This document shows, piece after piece, positions 36,844 to 48,290 of a stretch of 64,000 nt of DNA. Under the pieces are notes generated by a model. That model did no database searches, was not told where the DNA came from, and saw only the letters and a program-made list of their open reading frames with translations. This DNA is from Semisulcospira habei (Eukaryota > Mollusca > Gastropoda > Semisulcospiridae). The stretch's first letter is position 1, and every line of letters starts with the position of its first letter. The translations under genes and the position numbers were made by a program. The DNA lies in assembly GCA_036245525.1 (NCBI GenBank), contig BTPG01000003.1, forward strand, positions 214,561,949-214,625,948, in the 5' to 3' direction.

Positions 36844-39800
36844 TTATATGTAAGTCGATAGTGTTGAGGAGTGGATGGCTTTCGCCAGCTCCACGGCCAG
36901 AGAATGATCAGATAGGAGTTGGAAGAGGTTTCTGATGTGGCGAGCCTGACATGATTGTCTAACTCTGGAGAGCTGTGGAAGAGGCAGGCGGCATAGTAGC
37001 AGAGAGTGCTCTAGGCCGGCTGTCTCCCCGCAGTGACATAGGGTCTGGGTGAACTTCAGCTTCCAGGATCTCGTTCTGAGCCTATGGATGATCTCCGTTT
37101 GAGATCTAGGGAGTTCAGGGAGGAAGGGGGAAGGATCTGCGAAGCATCGCTTTTCTTTTACGGCACACAGTTCTCGCTTCTCCCTTTTCCAGCAGTTTTG
37201 GATGAGATTGCGGTATTTGGAGTTTAGTTCAGAGGTAGAGGGGAGGATGCGAAGTTGCTGAGTTGGGGGAACATTGAGAGCGCCGACTCTGGCAGCGTTA
37301 TCCGCCAGTTCGTTGCCTCTAATCCCAACGTGACTTGGGACCCAGTGGAAATCCAGCTGAGTTCCTTGTCTTATGATGGCGTTTGAGAGTGAGAGGATTT
37401 CCTGAAGGAGATCGGGTCGGGATCGAGACCGAGAGGAGCGAATGGCCTTAAGTACAGCTTGCGAGTCCACACAGACCACAACTCTTAACGGAGTGCGGGG
37501 ATAGGAAATAAGAAACTGAAGTGCGGAGATGATAGCGGTCATTTCAGCCGAAAAGATGCAGAAGCCTAGTCCAAGATAGAAGCTTTTTACATGTATTGAG
37601 GGAGGGTATGGAGAAGCCGGCCCCGGCCCGTCCATCCTCCAGCACGGAACCATCAGTATAGATTTGGAGATGATGTTGGTATTTAATTAACGACTCCCGG
37701 ACCCGAGCCGCAAGCAAGTGTGGGTTGGAGGTCTTGTTGGTGCTATGGTCCTCAATGCTGACTTTGGCGGCCTCAAGAAGCCAAGGTGGCTGTAGAGGGA
37801 CTGGTTTTGGAGCGACTTCCCCAAATAATGTATATGGGGAATCAGTAATGTCACTGGTGTAGCTCGTTATGGATTCAAGCGTGTGGTTTTTCCTGCTAGC
37901 TTTGAATTTGTCCCATTTCTTGTCTTTTACAAGGAAGTGGGTGGCTGAGTTTGGGACGGCAAAGGTCCTGCTGACAAATTTGGACACTTGCAGTTTCCTG
38001 TGGTGAGCCAGGGGCAAGATTCCAGCCTCTGCATAGGCTGCACGTGTTTCGCAGTGACCCGGGACGCCAAGCGCTAATTTGACAGCCTGGGAATCGATGG
38101 AGGTAAGCTTTGAGAGAAGCGACTGTGGGGCAGCGAAGTAGCACTCCTGACCATAAGAGAGCCTGGAGCGGACCAGGGCTCGGCAGAGATGGAGGAGGGT
38201 CTTTGTGTCTTGACCCCACGACTGCTTCCTTATTATTCTTATTAAGTTCAGGGCACTCTGGGCTTTTTTGATGAGGTAGTTTATGTGCGCATTCCAGCTT
38301 AAGTTCGGAGTGAAGATGACCCCCAGGAATTTTACCTGAGAACACGGCACTAGTTGCACACTTTCAAGGGAGTATGTTGGTTTGTAGATGTCTTGATTTT
38401 TGGTGAAGAATATAAGTTGGGTTTTCTCCGTGGCCAAGGCAAAGCCGTTAATAGACATATACTCTTGGGTTCTCTCAAGCACCTTTTAATAGAATTGTGA
38501 TGCCTCTCGTTTTCTCTGCTCAGAGAAGCTTTTGAGAATCTTGGAAGATTGCCAGATCACCAAGTCATCAGCGTATTGTGCAATATACATAGTTGTCAAT
38601 TCTTTTGGGTTGTTTTTGCCAGACAACTTAAGGAAGGAAGGTAGGTCATACAGCATTAAGTTGTAGAGTATTGGGGCAATCACAGTGCCCTGGGGAACGC
38701 CGCAGTCCACTGTCTGTGGGGCTGAGAGACACTTTCCCACCCTGACTGAGAAAGTTCTGCCATGGAGAAAACTACGGACATACGAATAGATGCGCCCCGA
38801 GAGGCCTATTTGTCTCAGTTTCAACAGCAGCCTTCTGTGCCAGACAGAGTCAAAAGCTCTGCGGACATCGAAGAAAGTAGCTGTGATGCACTTCTTTTTC
38901 TTGAGGACTGTCTTCACGTGGGAAGTGAGAGATGCTAAATGGTCCGTAACTGAGCGAGCTTTTCTGAATCCTGCCTGACAGTCTGGAAGGATGTTTCTGG
39001 ATTCCACAAAATATTCCAGTCTACTCTTTACAATCCTTTCGTATATTTTACTAAGATGAGAGGTGAGAGAAATGGGTCTGTAACTGCTTGTGAGTTTTTT
39101 GGGTTTGCCTGGTTTTGGCACTGGTATTACAGTACTCTGTTTCCATGACTTCGGAAGCTCTCCGCTCTCTCAGCAGGTTTGGAAAAGACCAAGAATGATG
39201 TGTAGAAACTTCTCGGAGAAATTGCTAATCATATGATATGAGATGTCATCGGGACCAACAGAAACGTTTGGGGATGATACAGATGAGATTGCTTCCTTCA
39301 GTTCTTTGAGGGTAATGGGGTGGTTTATAGACAAGGTGTTGTCAGGGAACGGATCGCTATATTCTGCCCTACCTTCTTCCCCAGTTCTAAACGAGCGGGC
39401 GCTTTCAGGAAGGGAGGAGGATTGGCTAACCGACGCAAAAACCCGAGCGAAAGCCTCAGCTTTACCTGCGTTGTCAAATGTTGTGACGCCGTCCACTTCT
39501 ACTGGGGGATCGGGCAGGTTATATACATTTTTGAGGATCTTTATGCTTTTCCATGCTTTTGAGAGATCTGTATGCGAGTGTATCTGAGAAGACATAGAGC
39601 TTGAGAAGAATGCCTTTTTAGCCTTAGCTGTAGCTCTATTACATGCTATTTTAGCCCTTTTCATCATTGTGTGGTTTTCCTCTGATCTAACCTTTGTCCA
39701 TATTTTATACGTTTTTCTTTTGTCTTTCTTTGCTTTCTCACATTCTTCATTCCACCAGGGATTGTTGGGCCTGGTGTCTTTGTGTCTGTTTCTAGCTGTT

Positions 39801-40678
39801 TTGGGATTAGCCGTATCCGCTGCACTAAGTATATGTTTGGTGACATTGGTGCAGTAGACATCTACATCTTCGGATTTTAGGTTGTCGGACTGAAACTCTA
39901 AGAGGGCCCCGAATTTCGACCAGTTTGCTTTCTTATAATTATAGGTAAGTTCTAGAGAGCTTGACTGAGAGCGAAAATTCACGTGAACAGCAATTGAGAT
40001 CGGTAGGTGGTCGCTACCAAGGGTGTCCTCTCCGACCTCCCAGTCAACCATAGGAAACAGACCAGGAGATACTAGGGACAAGTCTATAGCAGAAGGAAGG
40101 TGGTCTGATCTATCAGGCACTCTAGTAGTGACACCACTGTTTAGAAGACACAGATCAAATTCTATGATTTGGTCAGCCAGGAAGGCTTTTTGGTTACTCG
40201 TAGCGGACTCACACACAAGGTTGTCCCAGAGGGAATGTCTGGCATTGAAGTCCCCTACAACAAGCCACTCGGCCTGTGGGCCTGAGACTTGCACCATCCA
40301 CTCTGTGTCGGGCGGGTGGGGGGATTTAGGAATATATGTATTAAGGATGTTTATATGTAGACCGTTCGCAGAGCGAATAGCTATTGCACAATGATAGACT
40401 GTGGACAATGATGGTGGGACGGGAGAGGGGATTGGGTGGTATGTAACATCAGTCTTAACATATGTTGCCGTATATATTTTCGTTGTGCCTGTGGTAGTTT
40501 TGTTTACTACAGGAGGGTAGTAGTAACCTTGTAGTTTGGGGAGTTTTTTAAATGTACAGTTTGGTGACTGTAGGCAGAGTACCTGAAATTTATTCTCATA
40601 CAAGTGCTGAATTAGATAGTCCAAGTTTTGGCCCAGACTACGGGCGTTCCATTGCAACACCTTAAGTTGACAATCCAT
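36844..40678 (-). pseudogene. I-type ORF2: EN, RT, RNase H
   Basis: The start ATG is at 40678. EN: LKVLQWNARSL, then VLCLQSPNC where the usual catalytic Glu position reads Ser, then VVGDFNARHSLW and GSDHLPI. RT after a frameshift near 39165: SSYRPISLTSHLSKIYERIV, motif A FFDVRRAFDSVWH, motif B GVPQGTVIAPILYNLMLYDL, motif C QYADDLVIW. An in-frame TAA (38488-38486) follows, then IYTDGSVLEDG, the first RNase H Asp. After another frameshift near 37600 come FSAEMTAI, VCVDSQAVLKAI and WVPSHVGIRGNELAD. The C-terminus has CHCGETAGLEHSLLLC. All RT and RNase H catalytic acidic residues remain visible, but the frame is broken three times. Confidence 0.9.
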
Positions 40679-40734
40679 TTTGACTGGGGCTTAATTAGTA
40701 CAAATTAATAGGGAAAATCTAAGTTTGTTTGTTT

Positions 40735-42712
40735 TTATAATCGACCAAGCACACCGAGATGGCCTAGGATTTTGAACAGGTCTAGAAGCCCCTCCCGCAT
40801 TAGTTTGCGGTCGGGGGTGTGAGCTTGGTATTTTAGATAGAGCCAGTCGGAGAACAGGCCAAATACGGCCGAGGGGTTTCCCTCTTCCAGGGCTCTAACC
40901 AGTGACTTCAAGAGGTTTTTGATGAAGGTATGCTGGTCGAGGGAACTCCAGTCATCAGAGTCCTCCATCGCCAAATCGAAAGATCCTTCACTACCTGCGT
41001 CAATGTCGTTACTATTGGATTGAATGAACGGGGTAGGGGGAGATTCATTCTGCACATTCTGGGCATCACTCTGCTCGACTATGTTCTCCTGATCGCTTTT
41101 TCCAGACTTCGGGGAATGGGAGGCACTTGTGAGGGACTGTTGAGCAGACTCTTTTTTCTTGTTTTTACCTCTTTTACGAGTTTTCTTGGGACGGAGGTTT
41201 TCATGTTTATTTTGACTTTCGCTGCTTTTGGCGGCTGCCTGCTGTTGCTCTAGAGCAGACCGAGGTTCTTTGTCAGGCAAGATTGTCTCTGTTACTGAGG
41301 GGGATTCAGTGATTTCAGGGCGGTTAGATTTTGCTGAGTCATGTTTTTGGTGCTCTGAGAGCTTGGGTGCAGGGGCGGGGCGGGCGGGGGCCGGCCTGCC
41401 CGGAGCAGTGATCACTGGTGGCCCCCAGAACTGCTTGTCGTACTGGGGGCTGAAGGGGGAGGCCTCGTTAACCTCCTGTCCAACCTTAGCACGCCTCAGA
41501 GCTTCTGAGAAGGGAATGTACGTTTTTGACCTGATTTCATTTGCTCTTTTATGAAGAGTGTACTCCGGGCATTTAGCATAGGCGGGGCTGTGGTCCCAAC
41601 CGCAGTTTACGCAATTTCTTGAGTTCTTACAGTTAGCACGCTCATGATCAGGCTGTGAACACTGCGCACAACTTGGCTTTTTCGCACGACATTGAGCCTT
41701 GGTGTGCCCCAGGCGTTGGCATCTAGTGCATCTGCGCACGGGTGCAGAGAAAGGCACTACGTCAACATAAGCACCTACAAGATGTACTCTCTGTGGTAGG
41801 GTGGCTAATTTGAAGGTGACCTTTACAGCTTTCGTAGGATCGCCTTTCTTGTTCTTCAGACGCTCCACAGAGGACGCGTTGCCGAGTGATTGCCTCACTC
41901 TCTGCAGCTCGCCCTCTCCGAGCGGTATGCCGTAAATGACTCCTACTGTAGTAGGTTGGGGTATGGAGCACTTCTCCTTTGCCCCACCCAGTTCTCTCTG
42001 AATGCTAAGTTTGTGTTGGATAGTAGCGTTTTTACAGTGAGCAATGTAGTGCCCCGAATTTAACCTTTCCATGATGAGTTCGCCCTGCTTGACTGCCCCA
42101 GCAGCACGTCGGACAGGGTCAAACCATGGATGAAAGAAAGACAGTTTCGCTGAGCCAGTGCCCAGATCAACTATTTTGACCGAGAACTGTGCAAAAGTAC
42201 GTTGGGGTTTCATTCGAGGTTGCGCGTAGTTTGCATCATGGGCAGGTTTAAAAGCAGCTTTGTTATTCCTAACGAACGCCGCTCGGGCTTTACACGTATG
42301 GCCGGCGTGATCAAAGCCTTAATTGTCAATAGCACTAGCGGGTTGACCATTGCAGCTGACGTCTTCAGCGCCATTGTTAGCGTCGCCCGGAGCATCGTTA
42401 TCGGACGAACCGGGAACAATTGGGGGGTTTTCCGAGTCACGAGAAGGGGAAATCGGAGGATGGGGCTGCACGGAGCCATGACTATCTTCGTCAAATAAAA
42501 TCATCATCTTCCGAGTTTCCGTCTTCCTCAAGGATTCTTAATTTCTTTCCGTCCGTGCCTAGATCAGGCGAGTCGGAGGGATGAGTACGTTTACCTACTA
42601 CAGGGGTAGCAGGAAAAGAGTTGTTCTCAATAGTTGTGTCGGTGTGACCAGTAGGTCGTTCCTCTCCCTGGGGAGTAGCATTTGAATCAAGATGACCCTC
42701 TACCGGGTCCAT
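40735..42712 (-). pseudogene. I-type ORF1 (Gag-like) with three zinc knuckles
   Basis: The N-terminus probably starts at the ATG at 42712 (MDPVEGHL...). It is acidic and shifts frame near 42495 and again between 42320 and 42213. From 42213 a 492-codon frame runs unbroken to 40735. It has an RNA-binding-like region (VGVIYGIPLGEGELQRVRQS) and then knuckles CTRCQRLGHTKAQC, CAQCSQPDHERANC and CVNCGWDHSPAYAKC. The C-terminal third is Lys/Ser/Glu-rich (KTRKRGKNKKKE). Such proteins coat the element RNA. The long unbroken part suggests fairly recent activity compared with neighbouring LINEs. Confidence 0.85.
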
Positions 42713-42766
42713 GACAGAAGCTAACTTCAGCACTGTTTAAGGCAAAATGGCCCTGAACTAGAAAAT

Positions 42767-42767
<1 letters not shown>

Positions 42768-42859
<92 letters not shown>
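42768..42859 (+). repeat. 92-nt T homopolymer
   Basis: An unbroken T run, about 55 bp 5' of the I-type ORF1 start (that is, poly(A) on the LINE's coding strand). It could be the poly(A) tail of an older minus-strand retroposon into which the LINE inserted. Its exact length is unreliable in sequencing. Confidence 0.85.
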
Positions 42860-42863
<4 letters not shown>

Positions 42864-43027
42864 AAGATTTATGGCTACAGAGACAGGCAGAGGGGGAAAA
42901 GACAGCAGCAGCAACGTCCGGTTAAAAATGGCGGAAACAAAGACGACTAAAAGAGCGGGAATTTCAAACCGATCAGGACGCGATAGCGGGAAATGCCAAC
43001 GCGACCGGAGCGGCGTACAAAAAAGGA

Positions 43028-43070
<43 letters not shown>

Positions 43071-43081
43071 ATAATTAGAAA

Positions 43082-43114
<33 letters not shown>

Positions 43115-43802
43115 AATACAAAGGCAAAAAAAGAGTATAAGAGAAAAAAGATTGCAAGATGGGAGAATGGAGGGATGATACTATGTGTACAGCAAAAAGT
43201 AAAACGCAGAGAGGCAAAGGCCTGCAAACCAAAATGGAAGGAAATAATAGTGGTAATAGACACTTATCTGGGTGTTCGGAGGATTTCAGCGACAGGCCAC
43301 TGAAGGGAGAACAAACCAGATCACACTGTGTTAGTGGAAGGGAAGATGGTCTCCACCGAAGGCGTCCCGGGCGAATATCCTCAGTACACGTGAAAGTGAG
43401 TCCAAGCTGTGTGCAGAGAGCTCAGCGATACGTCCGACCCTATCGATAGACTGAGTCTAACTCGGGTTCACCTTTGATTGGCACAGCTTTTCATAAGGTG
43501 TCAGCAGCTAGGTGTTCACGGCGTTGGTTGAACCAGGAGTAGAGCTGTCAGATTTTGAGAGGAGAGGTCTATGCACTGTGCCCTTTATATAGCTACCTGA
43601 CGCATTGGCAAATCTGCATGCATTTTTAAATAGGAGATATTTCCATATCAGAATCAGGCCAAAGACAAAAGGTTGAGACAATTGACAGAGGACAGACCAA
43701 ATATTTAAAAGGGACTTTGTGGGATTATGGCTCACATAATAAGAGACTTTGTGGGTTACAGTTCAGCCCATCTTGTTTTCTTTGTGTCTTTGTGGCATAC
43801 AG
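42860..43802. other. Unassigned, with A-run and (CAA)n
   Basis: An A37 run (43031-43067) and (CAA)10 (about 43085-43113) occur. The rest has no convincing coding signal up to the lectin-like exon. Confidence 0.35.
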
Positions 43803-43885
43803 GATGTAACGCTGGCTACCATCGTTGGAAGAACAACTGCTACACTCTTGTGATGGACCGTAGGAGGAACTGGACTGAAGCACAA
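43803..43885 (+). CDS. Orphan C-type lectin-like exon
   Basis: A pyrimidine-rich tract and CATACAG acceptor (43796-43802) precede an 83-bp open segment, closed by a GTAAAC donor at 43886. In frame it reads CNAGYHRWKNNCYTLVMDRR, then RNWTEAQ. This matches the N-terminal part of C-type lectin domains: a Cys, an aromatic W/Y pair, the CY motif about a dozen residues later, and W..A before the next Cys. The exon starts with two bases of a split codon and ends in frame. No partner exon is visible nearby. The rest of the gene may lie outside the window, or the exon may be a stranded duplicate. Confidence 0.65.
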
Positions 43886-44119
43886 GTAAACTAATCGTTT
43901 TTCTACATTCATAAGCCGTTTACAGTGCGCAAAAACATCCGCGGCCGACGTTGGCCCGCACACAGCTGTGCTCTTTTCAACTGTGGTCGAGGACTGTGGA
44001 CGATTACGTATTAACCCAACGCGCAGGAAGTATTCAGGCTGACGACGCAATCGGCCTGAAGACTCGTTGCGCATTGTGTTAGCACGCAATCCTGTGTAAA
44101 ACTGACGCTGATACAAAGA

Positions 44120-44173
44120 GAGACAGAGTGCGTGTGTGTGCGTGTGCGCGTGTGTGTGTGTGTGCGCGCTCGC

Positions 44174-44226
<53 letters not shown>

Positions 44227-44340
44227 GATTGTGCGTGTGTGTGTGTGCTTTGTGTGTGCGTGTCCTTGTGTGTTGTGTATGCGTGTGTGTGTTGTGTGTG
44301 TGTGTGTGTGTGAGTGTGTGTGTGTGTGCGTGTGTGTGTT
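44120..44340 (+). repeat. Interrupted (TG)n microsatellite
   Basis: TG tracts with CG, CTT and TTT interruptions. The long Val/Cys frames here are simple-repeat artefacts. Confidence 0.95.
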
Positions 44341-44341
44341 T

Positions 44342-44440
44342 TAATAATAATAATAATAATAATAATGTATATTTTTTTACGGCTAGTATACTTTCGATAG
44401 AAAAGCTCTAGGCGCCGTACAGATGACATGCTAACATACA
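44342..44440 (+). mobile_element. SINE/MITE-like fragment
   Basis: (TAA)9, then TGTATATTTTTTTACGGC, then CTCTAGGCGCCGTACAGATG. Layout and spacing resemble the element at 29049-29135 (TATATAGCGC ... GCGCTTTACA). It is short and diverged. Confidence 0.45.
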
Positions 44441-44689
44441 TACACCGTGCATCCTACAACACACATATAATTATTCCGTAACATACACACTCACGCAACA
44501 AGATATACGAGGAAAATAAGCACGTGCTAAAGCGGTCAGTCGTGAACACTGAGCACGTCTGTTTCGCTACAAATACCGGTACAGTAGGGGCATAATTGTC
44601 ACTTTTCTATCCATGCCACCACGATGAAGCCTAAAGCCAGTACATCAAGGCCGGGAGCTAGCATGGCTGCAGGATGGAATTTCCAGACG

Positions 44690-45401
44690 AGAAGTTTGGA
44701 GACGTCTTGGGGTGTCCCATTCAGTGTTCCAGAGGCTGCTGGCACTATTTCAAGAAACTGAAAGAGCAGAACGACCACCCTGCTCAGGACGCCCGCGCTG
44801 CACCAGCAGAAGGGAGGACATATACCTCTGTGTCGCGGCTCTGCGCGACCGAACTGTCATGTCAACCACTCTGCGAAGTCAACTGACGCAACTGTCACGT
44901 CAACCACTCTGCGAAGTCAACTGACGCAAGCTGTAAACGTTAACGTCAGCAGAAGCACAGTCTGCCGACGTCTGCGCGAAATTGGCCTGGCTTCATGCAG
45001 AGCAGCAGTGAGAATGCCCCTCACTCCAGCTTATCGCAGAGCCCGGGTTGCCTGGTGTCGTCAACATGTGAGGTGGACTCATGTTCTGTTGACGTCAGGG
45101 TGAGGGTCTGGACACACCAGGCCGACCGATTAACGAATTGATGAGTCCAAGAGGTGGATTGCTACGGAGGAGGCTCAGTCATGGTCTTGGCAGGCTTTGG
45201 CAGGGAAGGCAGGACATCCGAGGCACTCTGACTGGACTGCGCTATCATGAAAAGATTGTGCAGCACCTCATCCAGCCAGCTCTCCAAGCCATAGGCGACA
45301 ATACTATTCTGCACGACGACAACGCTCGACCTCATCGCGCCCATGTGGTGGATGAGTACCTTGAGCAACGGGGCGATGCCAAGAGCATAGTGCGACACTG
45401 A
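44690..45401 (+). pseudogene. Tc1/mariner-type transposase remnant
   Basis: In one frame: GVSHSVFQRLLALFQETERA (HTH region), GRPRCTSRRED and LCVAALRDRTVMSTTLRSQL. In other frames follow VNVSRSTVCRRLREIGLA (second HTH), TPAYRRARVAWCRQHVRWTH, GGSVMV-like residues, GLRYHEKIVQHLIQPAL and ILHDDNARPHRAHVVDEYL. The last holds the second catalytic Asp of the DDE triad. Around 45080 the first Asp block (normally FTDES) reads LLTSG with a TGA, so it is lost. A 38-bp direct duplication (44854 and 44892) adds to the damage. The C-terminus is missing; a C/A homopolymer block follows. Terminal inverted repeats were not found. Confidence 0.8.
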
Positions 45402-45460
45402 CCACCGCCTTCCCCGCTGCAAACACAGGCTCCACCTCACGCCAAAACACAAGAAAGGAG

Positions 45461-45490
45461 GCCCCCCCCCCCCCCCCCCCCCCCCCCCAC

Positions 45491-45524
<34 letters not shown>
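45461..45524 (+). repeat. C28 then A29 homopolymer block
   Basis: A C run (45461-45488), then ACCCCTC, then an A run (45496-45524). It marks the junction between the Tc1-like remnant and the RTE-like LINE. Confidence 0.9.
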
Positions 45525-45526
<2 letters not shown>

Positions 45527-45632
45527 CTTGATGTTGCCAGCCTTCGGCATTACGACGTGAAAGCTGCCTTTCAGTCAAATTTACAGCGCATGCTCAAAGA
45601 CACAGCTAACCCAACAGAGCCCTCCCCTGAAA

Positions 45633-45865
45633 ATTTAACAAGATCTGAGCATTCCTCGACTATGTGAATTTCTTTATTTTGCCCTTTTTGAGAGTCTGTA
45701 GACGTTTCTTTTAACGACTTGTGCGACATTTTAGCCTGCCATATTTTTAAGATATATTTCCATCTTGTCTTACGACCTTGCTTTTATTCTGGCTGAACAG
45801 ATTTTTACCCATCCCTCCGTGAGATGGCCTTAGTCGCCTGCTCGGCGTTAAATCCCAATAACTAA
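45633..45865 (+). mobile_element. I/Nimb-like LINE 3'-end insertion (233 bp)
   Basis: The insert matches the 3' end of the LINE at 48.3-50.0 kb, starting at its last codons (TTTAACAAGATCTGAGCATT) and ending GTTAAATCCCAATAACTAA. It is flanked by a perfect 11-bp duplication, CTCCCCTGAAA (45622-45632 and 45866-45876). It is a severely 5'-truncated, target-primed copy inside the RTE-like element. Confidence 0.85.
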
Positions 45866-48138
45866 CTCCCCTGAAACACTCTGGAACCAACTGAAAACTG
45901 CTATTGCAAAATCCTCTGCAAAAGTCATGGGTCTCGCTAGAAAGAGGAACAGAGACTGGTTTGAAGAAAACAACATAGAGATCCAGGAACTCCTAGCAAA
46001 AAAAAAAAAAAAAAAAATAGCCGCCCATCAGGCACACCTAGCTCATCCTTCCTGCCCTGTGAAGAGGTTTGCCTTTCACCTCGTCTGCAGCAGTCTCCAG
46101 CGCAAGCTCAGAGGGCTCCAGAACAAGGACCCAGCTTTGCGCTGACAACGGTGACTACAGGGGCTTCTACAAAGCACTCAAAGCAGTGTGTGGCCCCAGG
46201 CACGTAGGTGCAAAGTCCCTTGTGAAGCGCTGGTGGACAGGCACTCCTCGCAGATAATACCTCCATCTTGAACTGATGGCCGGAATACTTTCAGAACATC
46301 TTCAGCGCTGAGCGCACTGTTTAAGAAGCAGCCATACTCCGAATCCCACACCTCCCAGTAAATTGGACGAACCGCCCACCACTGAAGAGACCCTCACGGT
46401 TATCCAAAAGCTCAAGAGTGGCAAAGCAGCAGGCATTGACGGAATACGGCCAGAGATCTGGAAACATGGAGGCCCAGCACTGCACAACAAGCTCCACGAC
46501 CTCTTTATCTGCTGCTGGGAGAAAGGAACTACTACCAAAGGGTCTCAGTGATGCAGTCGTCATCACCCTGTACTAGAACAAAGGAGAGGAGTCTGCTTGC
46601 TCCAACTATCGTAGAATTACCCTGCTGTCAATTGCCCGGAATTTGTTTTTGGCAAGGCTGCTCCTGAATTTGCTGGTACCTGCCATCGCTGAAGACCACC
46701 TCACAAAGGGACAGTGTGGCTTTATAGCCGACAGAAGCACAACCGACATGGTCTTTGTGCTGAGACAGCTTCAGGAGAAGTGCCGCGAGCAGAACAAAGG
46801 GCTGTATGTAACGTTTGTCGACCTAACAAAAGCGTTCGACACTGTGAGCAGGCATGACATGTGACAGATCCTGGAGCAACTTGACTCTCCCCCTAAGTTT
46901 CTCAGCATGATCGTCCAACTACACGAGCACCAGCAAGGCCAGGTCAGACTCAAAAATGATCTCTCAGAACCAGTCCCCATTCACATCGGTGTAAAGCAGG
47001 GCTGCGTGCTGGTACCGACTCTCTTCGCCATCTTTTTTCTAGCATGATTTTGAAGAAGGCCACAGTGGACCTCGACGATGGCGACGCAGTGTACATCAGG
47101 TATCGTCTCGGTGGCAGCCTTTTTAACCTCAGACGACTGCAGGCAGGCCCATACCAAATCCCTAGACCAACTGATTCGTGAGCTACTCTTTGCTGATGAC
47201 ACTGCCCTCGTTGCACACACAGAGAGAGCCCTGCAGCGCATCACGTCCTGCTTTGCACACGCTGCCTAGCTCTTTGGACTCGAGGTCAGTCTGAAAAAAA
47301 CAGAGGTCCTCCATCAGCCGGCACCAAAGGAGAGCATCGCCCTCCCCACATCACCATCGGCGAGTCTCAACTGAAGTCAGTGCACCAGTTTACCTACCTT
47401 GGCTGCATCATCACGTCAGGCGCCAAGCTGGACAAGGATCTCGACAACGGGCTGGCAAAAGCAAACAGCGCTTTCGGGCGACTATTCAAGCGGGTGTGGC
47501 ACAATCAACAGCTGAAAACAGGCACCAAGATCAGCGTGCTCAGACCTGTCGTCCTCACCACCCTGCTGTATGGTTCCGAAGCGTGGGCCGTCTACCGCAG
47601 CGAACTACAACTCCTTGAACGCTTCCACCAACGCTGCCTGCGTACAATCCTTGACATTCACTATAGTGACTATGTCACCAAAGTCGAGGTCTTTGAACAG
47701 GCAGAAACTGTGAGCATCGAGGCTTTGCTGCTGCGGACACAGCTCCTCTGGGCGGGAAACGTCTTCAGAATGGAGGATTATCGACTACCTAAGATGACTC
47801 CGTTCGGCGAGCTCGCCACTAGACACCAAGTCAGAGGGGCACCAAAGAAGAGAGACAAAGACTGTCTTAAGAAGTCACTTAGTACCTGCCAAATCGACCA
47901 CCGCCAGTGTTCGCTTGCTGCGGACCGCGACACCTGGCGCTCCACCATTTACAAAGCAGCTGTCTCCTTTCAGAAAGCTTGTTTAAGGACAAGCGGCTCA
48001 GGACAAAATAACAGAGATGCCGCAACTCAGAACCCTGGCCAGACCTCTCCCTGCTACCATTGCGGTCGAACCTGCCTGTCCCGGATTGGACTCCGCATCC
48101 ACGAGCATGCCTGCAGACGTCGTGGGCAACCCAAATAG
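45866..48138 (+). pseudogene. RTE-like reverse transcriptase (multiply broken)
   Basis: Pieces in order: AIAKSSAKVMGLARKRNRDW and FEENNIEIQELLAKK (linker), TVIQKLKSGKAAGIDGIRPE (46380-46450), KGQCGFIADRSTTDMVFVLR, and motif A VTFVDLTKAFDTVSR (about 46812). An in-frame TGA (46862-46864) precedes motif B GVKQGCVLVPTLF (about 46990). A further stop and shift come before motif C LLFADDTALV (about 47190). The last 252 codons (47380-48138) are unbroken: TYLGCIITSGAKLDKDLDNG, PVVLTTLLYGSEAW, QLLWAGNVFRMEDYRLPK. They end with a CYHC-x12-H-x3-C finger. It is clearly non-functional. Confidence 0.85.
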
Positions 48139-48290
48139 AATCTTCGTTCGCGAAGTCAAGCCTACAGAGATTACTTACTTCGTATTAAAAAAAAAAAAAA
48201 ATGCGGGGAGAAATCTTCCGTGCCCGACACAATTAAAATCTGGAACCTTTTAAACCACACTGAACTAATTACAGTATTCCAACTATACTA

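Larger units (their letters stand above)
45526..48200 (+). mobile_element. RTE-like LINE, 5'-truncated, with nested insertion
   Basis: It begins in the EN-RT linker (DVASLRHYDVKAAFQSNLQR) and continues through the RT to a C-terminal zinc-finger-like motif. It ends in a short 3'UTR with a small TTCGTTCGCGAA hairpin and an A15 run near 48187-48201. A 233-bp LINE tail is inserted at 45633-45865. The RT is closest, from memory, to the animal RTE/RTE-X-type group; clade is unproven. Confidence 0.75.

Noticed and set aside
42993..43263. Lys- or Asn-rich frames around the A-run and (CAA)n
   Set aside because: Homopolymer and trinucleotide repeat artefacts.
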